Assembly: GCA_019843655.1 (NCBI GenBank) | Contig: JACDQD010000006.1 | Span: forward strand, 20,416,246 to 20,480,245 | Source: Lethocerus indicus | Lineage: Eukaryota > Arthropoda > Insecta > Hemiptera > Belostomatidae | Direction: 5' to 3' | DNA length: 64,000 nucleotides | Shown: positions 63,301 through 64,000 of the stretch, one piece after another | Layout of the letters: the number at the start of each line of letters is the position of its first letter | Numbering within the stretch: the first letter of the stretch is position 1 | Translations under genes and position numbers: made by a program | The notes under the pieces: generated by a model | What the model was told of the DNA's origin: nothing | Databases searched by the model: none | Seen by the model: the letters and a program-made list of their open reading frames with translations, nothing else

Positions 63301-63880
63301 AATAGACCACAACAAAGCTGTGTGTGTTGCTTTTGTGTAACCAGGAACTAATAAATAACAAATTAAATTTTCCTTCAGTAACAGTTGTCACTTCTTAATG
63401 ATATTTTTTAAATTACTATTAGCTTTTAATTTGATAACTTCGATATTAGAATTACAAAATATTTCTATTGAGTTTAATAAGTACTGTTTACTGCAGAATA
63501 ATATATGTAGAGTCAATCTAACACAATAGTAATGAAATGCTTTTACACATGAAATTGGAAACTTTCTAACTTCACTTCTTAAAATATAATCAATAAACAA
63601 ATTATTAGAGAAAAAAATTAATTTTTTATTAAACATTTTTTTAATTCTAAATTGACTATGCATAGAATTTTGATTCTGAGTTTGGCATTATTTGAAGTAG
63701 TTGTGCAGTATGAATGATTCGTGTTTCAAATGTTGAACTTGCACTTGAATTGTTGATGTTTTGATAAATGTGTAGTTGTGTTTGGTTGAGAGTAAAGTTT
63801 TTGTTGCTTGATCCGTCATTGGTGGTAGTGAGTGACCATTCAGTTAGAACAATTTATTATCATTTTGCTTGCAATGAATC
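60400..63880. other. CpG-depleted AT-rich block within turtle intron 2
   Basis: Between 61141 and 63880 I count about six CpG dinucleotides, against roughly sixty expected at about 30% GC. TG and CA dinucleotides are abundant. DNA elsewhere in the window, for example 45421-45600, has CpG near its expected frequency. Long-term germline cytosine methylation is the usual cause of such depletion. Confidence 0.7.
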
Positions 63881-63882
63881 AG

Positions 63883-64000
63883 GGATTGGAGATTCCGATT
63901 TACATATGGTACGATGGCTACCCTACACACTCTGGCGAGGGGTATGAGGGAAGAGTCTCAAGGGTTTCACCAGACTCACCCTATGGACTTGCCTCACTCA
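63883..64000 (+). CDS. tutl: Turtle, coding exon 3 (partial): remainder of first Ig domain
   Basis: This exon is open to the window edge and encodes residues 70-108, beginning GLEIPIYIWYDGYPTHSGEG, then YEGRVSRVSPDSPYGLASL. PIYIWY, EGY.GRVSRVS and DSP.G are landmarks of the C'-to-E strands of the first Turtle Ig domain, also recognisable in vertebrate IGSF9. The second domain cysteine (in the family, in a DQGWYEC motif) would fall just beyond the edge. The acceptor GAATCAG joins in phase 0 to coding exon 2. The rest of the protein (further Ig domains, fibronectin type III repeats and a transmembrane segment in the family) is not in the window. Confidence 0.93.

Larger units (their letters stand above)
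59639..63882 (+). other. tutl: Turtle coding intron 2, mostly CpG-depleted
   Basis: This 4.2-kb phase-0 intron starts GTAGGC and ends GAATCAG. A pyrimidine-rich microsatellite lies 22 bases after the donor. From about 60.4 kb the sequence is AT-rich and almost free of CpG: I count three CpG between 61141 and 62520. No exon is recognised. The acceptor has a modest pyrimidine tract (TTTATTATCATTTTGCTTGC). Confidence 0.85.

Noticed and set aside
1..64000. CRISPR array, operon, prophage or bacterial defence system
   Set aside because: There are no regularly spaced direct repeats, no adjacent long open frames and no ribosome-binding-site pattern. Spliced exons of an animal gene show the DNA is eukaryotic.

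Overview
The window reads as arthropod, probably insect, nuclear DNA. It has no bacterial-style gene packing, open frames are short everywhere (longest about 157 codons, about what chance gives at this base composition), and microsatellites, foldback repeats and a tRNA-derived SINE fragment are scattered through it. The one gene I can identify is the 5' end of turtle (tutl), which encodes a neuronal immunoglobulin-superfamily membrane protein (IGSF9/Dasm1 family). The species cannot be told from this sequence.

Layout. Positions 1 to about 51,200 form a long stretch with no recognisable protein-coding exon. It holds a palindromic foldback element flanked by 13-bp direct repeats (5574-5815), a second clear copy of its arm (24951-25026) and two degraded ones, a tRNA-like SINE fragment on the minus strand (about 39500-39590), (CT)n and (TA)n tracts, several short perfect hairpins, and a few motif clusters that could be cis-regulatory: paired TCF-like sites at 11117-11145 and an E-box plus two full CRE palindromes at 14330-14374. 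From about 51.0 to 53.1 kb the DNA becomes GC- and CpG-rich. A TATA box at 51236 lies upstream of a strong splice donor at 51393/51394, a plausible promoter and non-coding first exon for turtle. The turtle coding sequence starts at 55330 and runs in three exon pieces (55330-55396, 59499-59638, 63883-64000), leaving the window inside the third.

The three coding pieces join in frame into a signal peptide followed by most of an N-terminal V-type Ig domain. The splice phases (1, then 0) fit exactly, and the residues match Turtle family landmarks. The leader appears to carry several upstream ORFs, one overlapping the main start codon. The second coding exon ends in a duplicated donor 12 nt apart that could add or remove four residues in frame. 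The second coding intron contains a marked CpG-depleted block (about 60.4-63.9 kb), unlike the CpG-rich DNA upstream.

I found no new enzyme system, defence system or operon. The items most worth checking are the foldback repeat family, the tandem donor and the CpG boundary within turtle.
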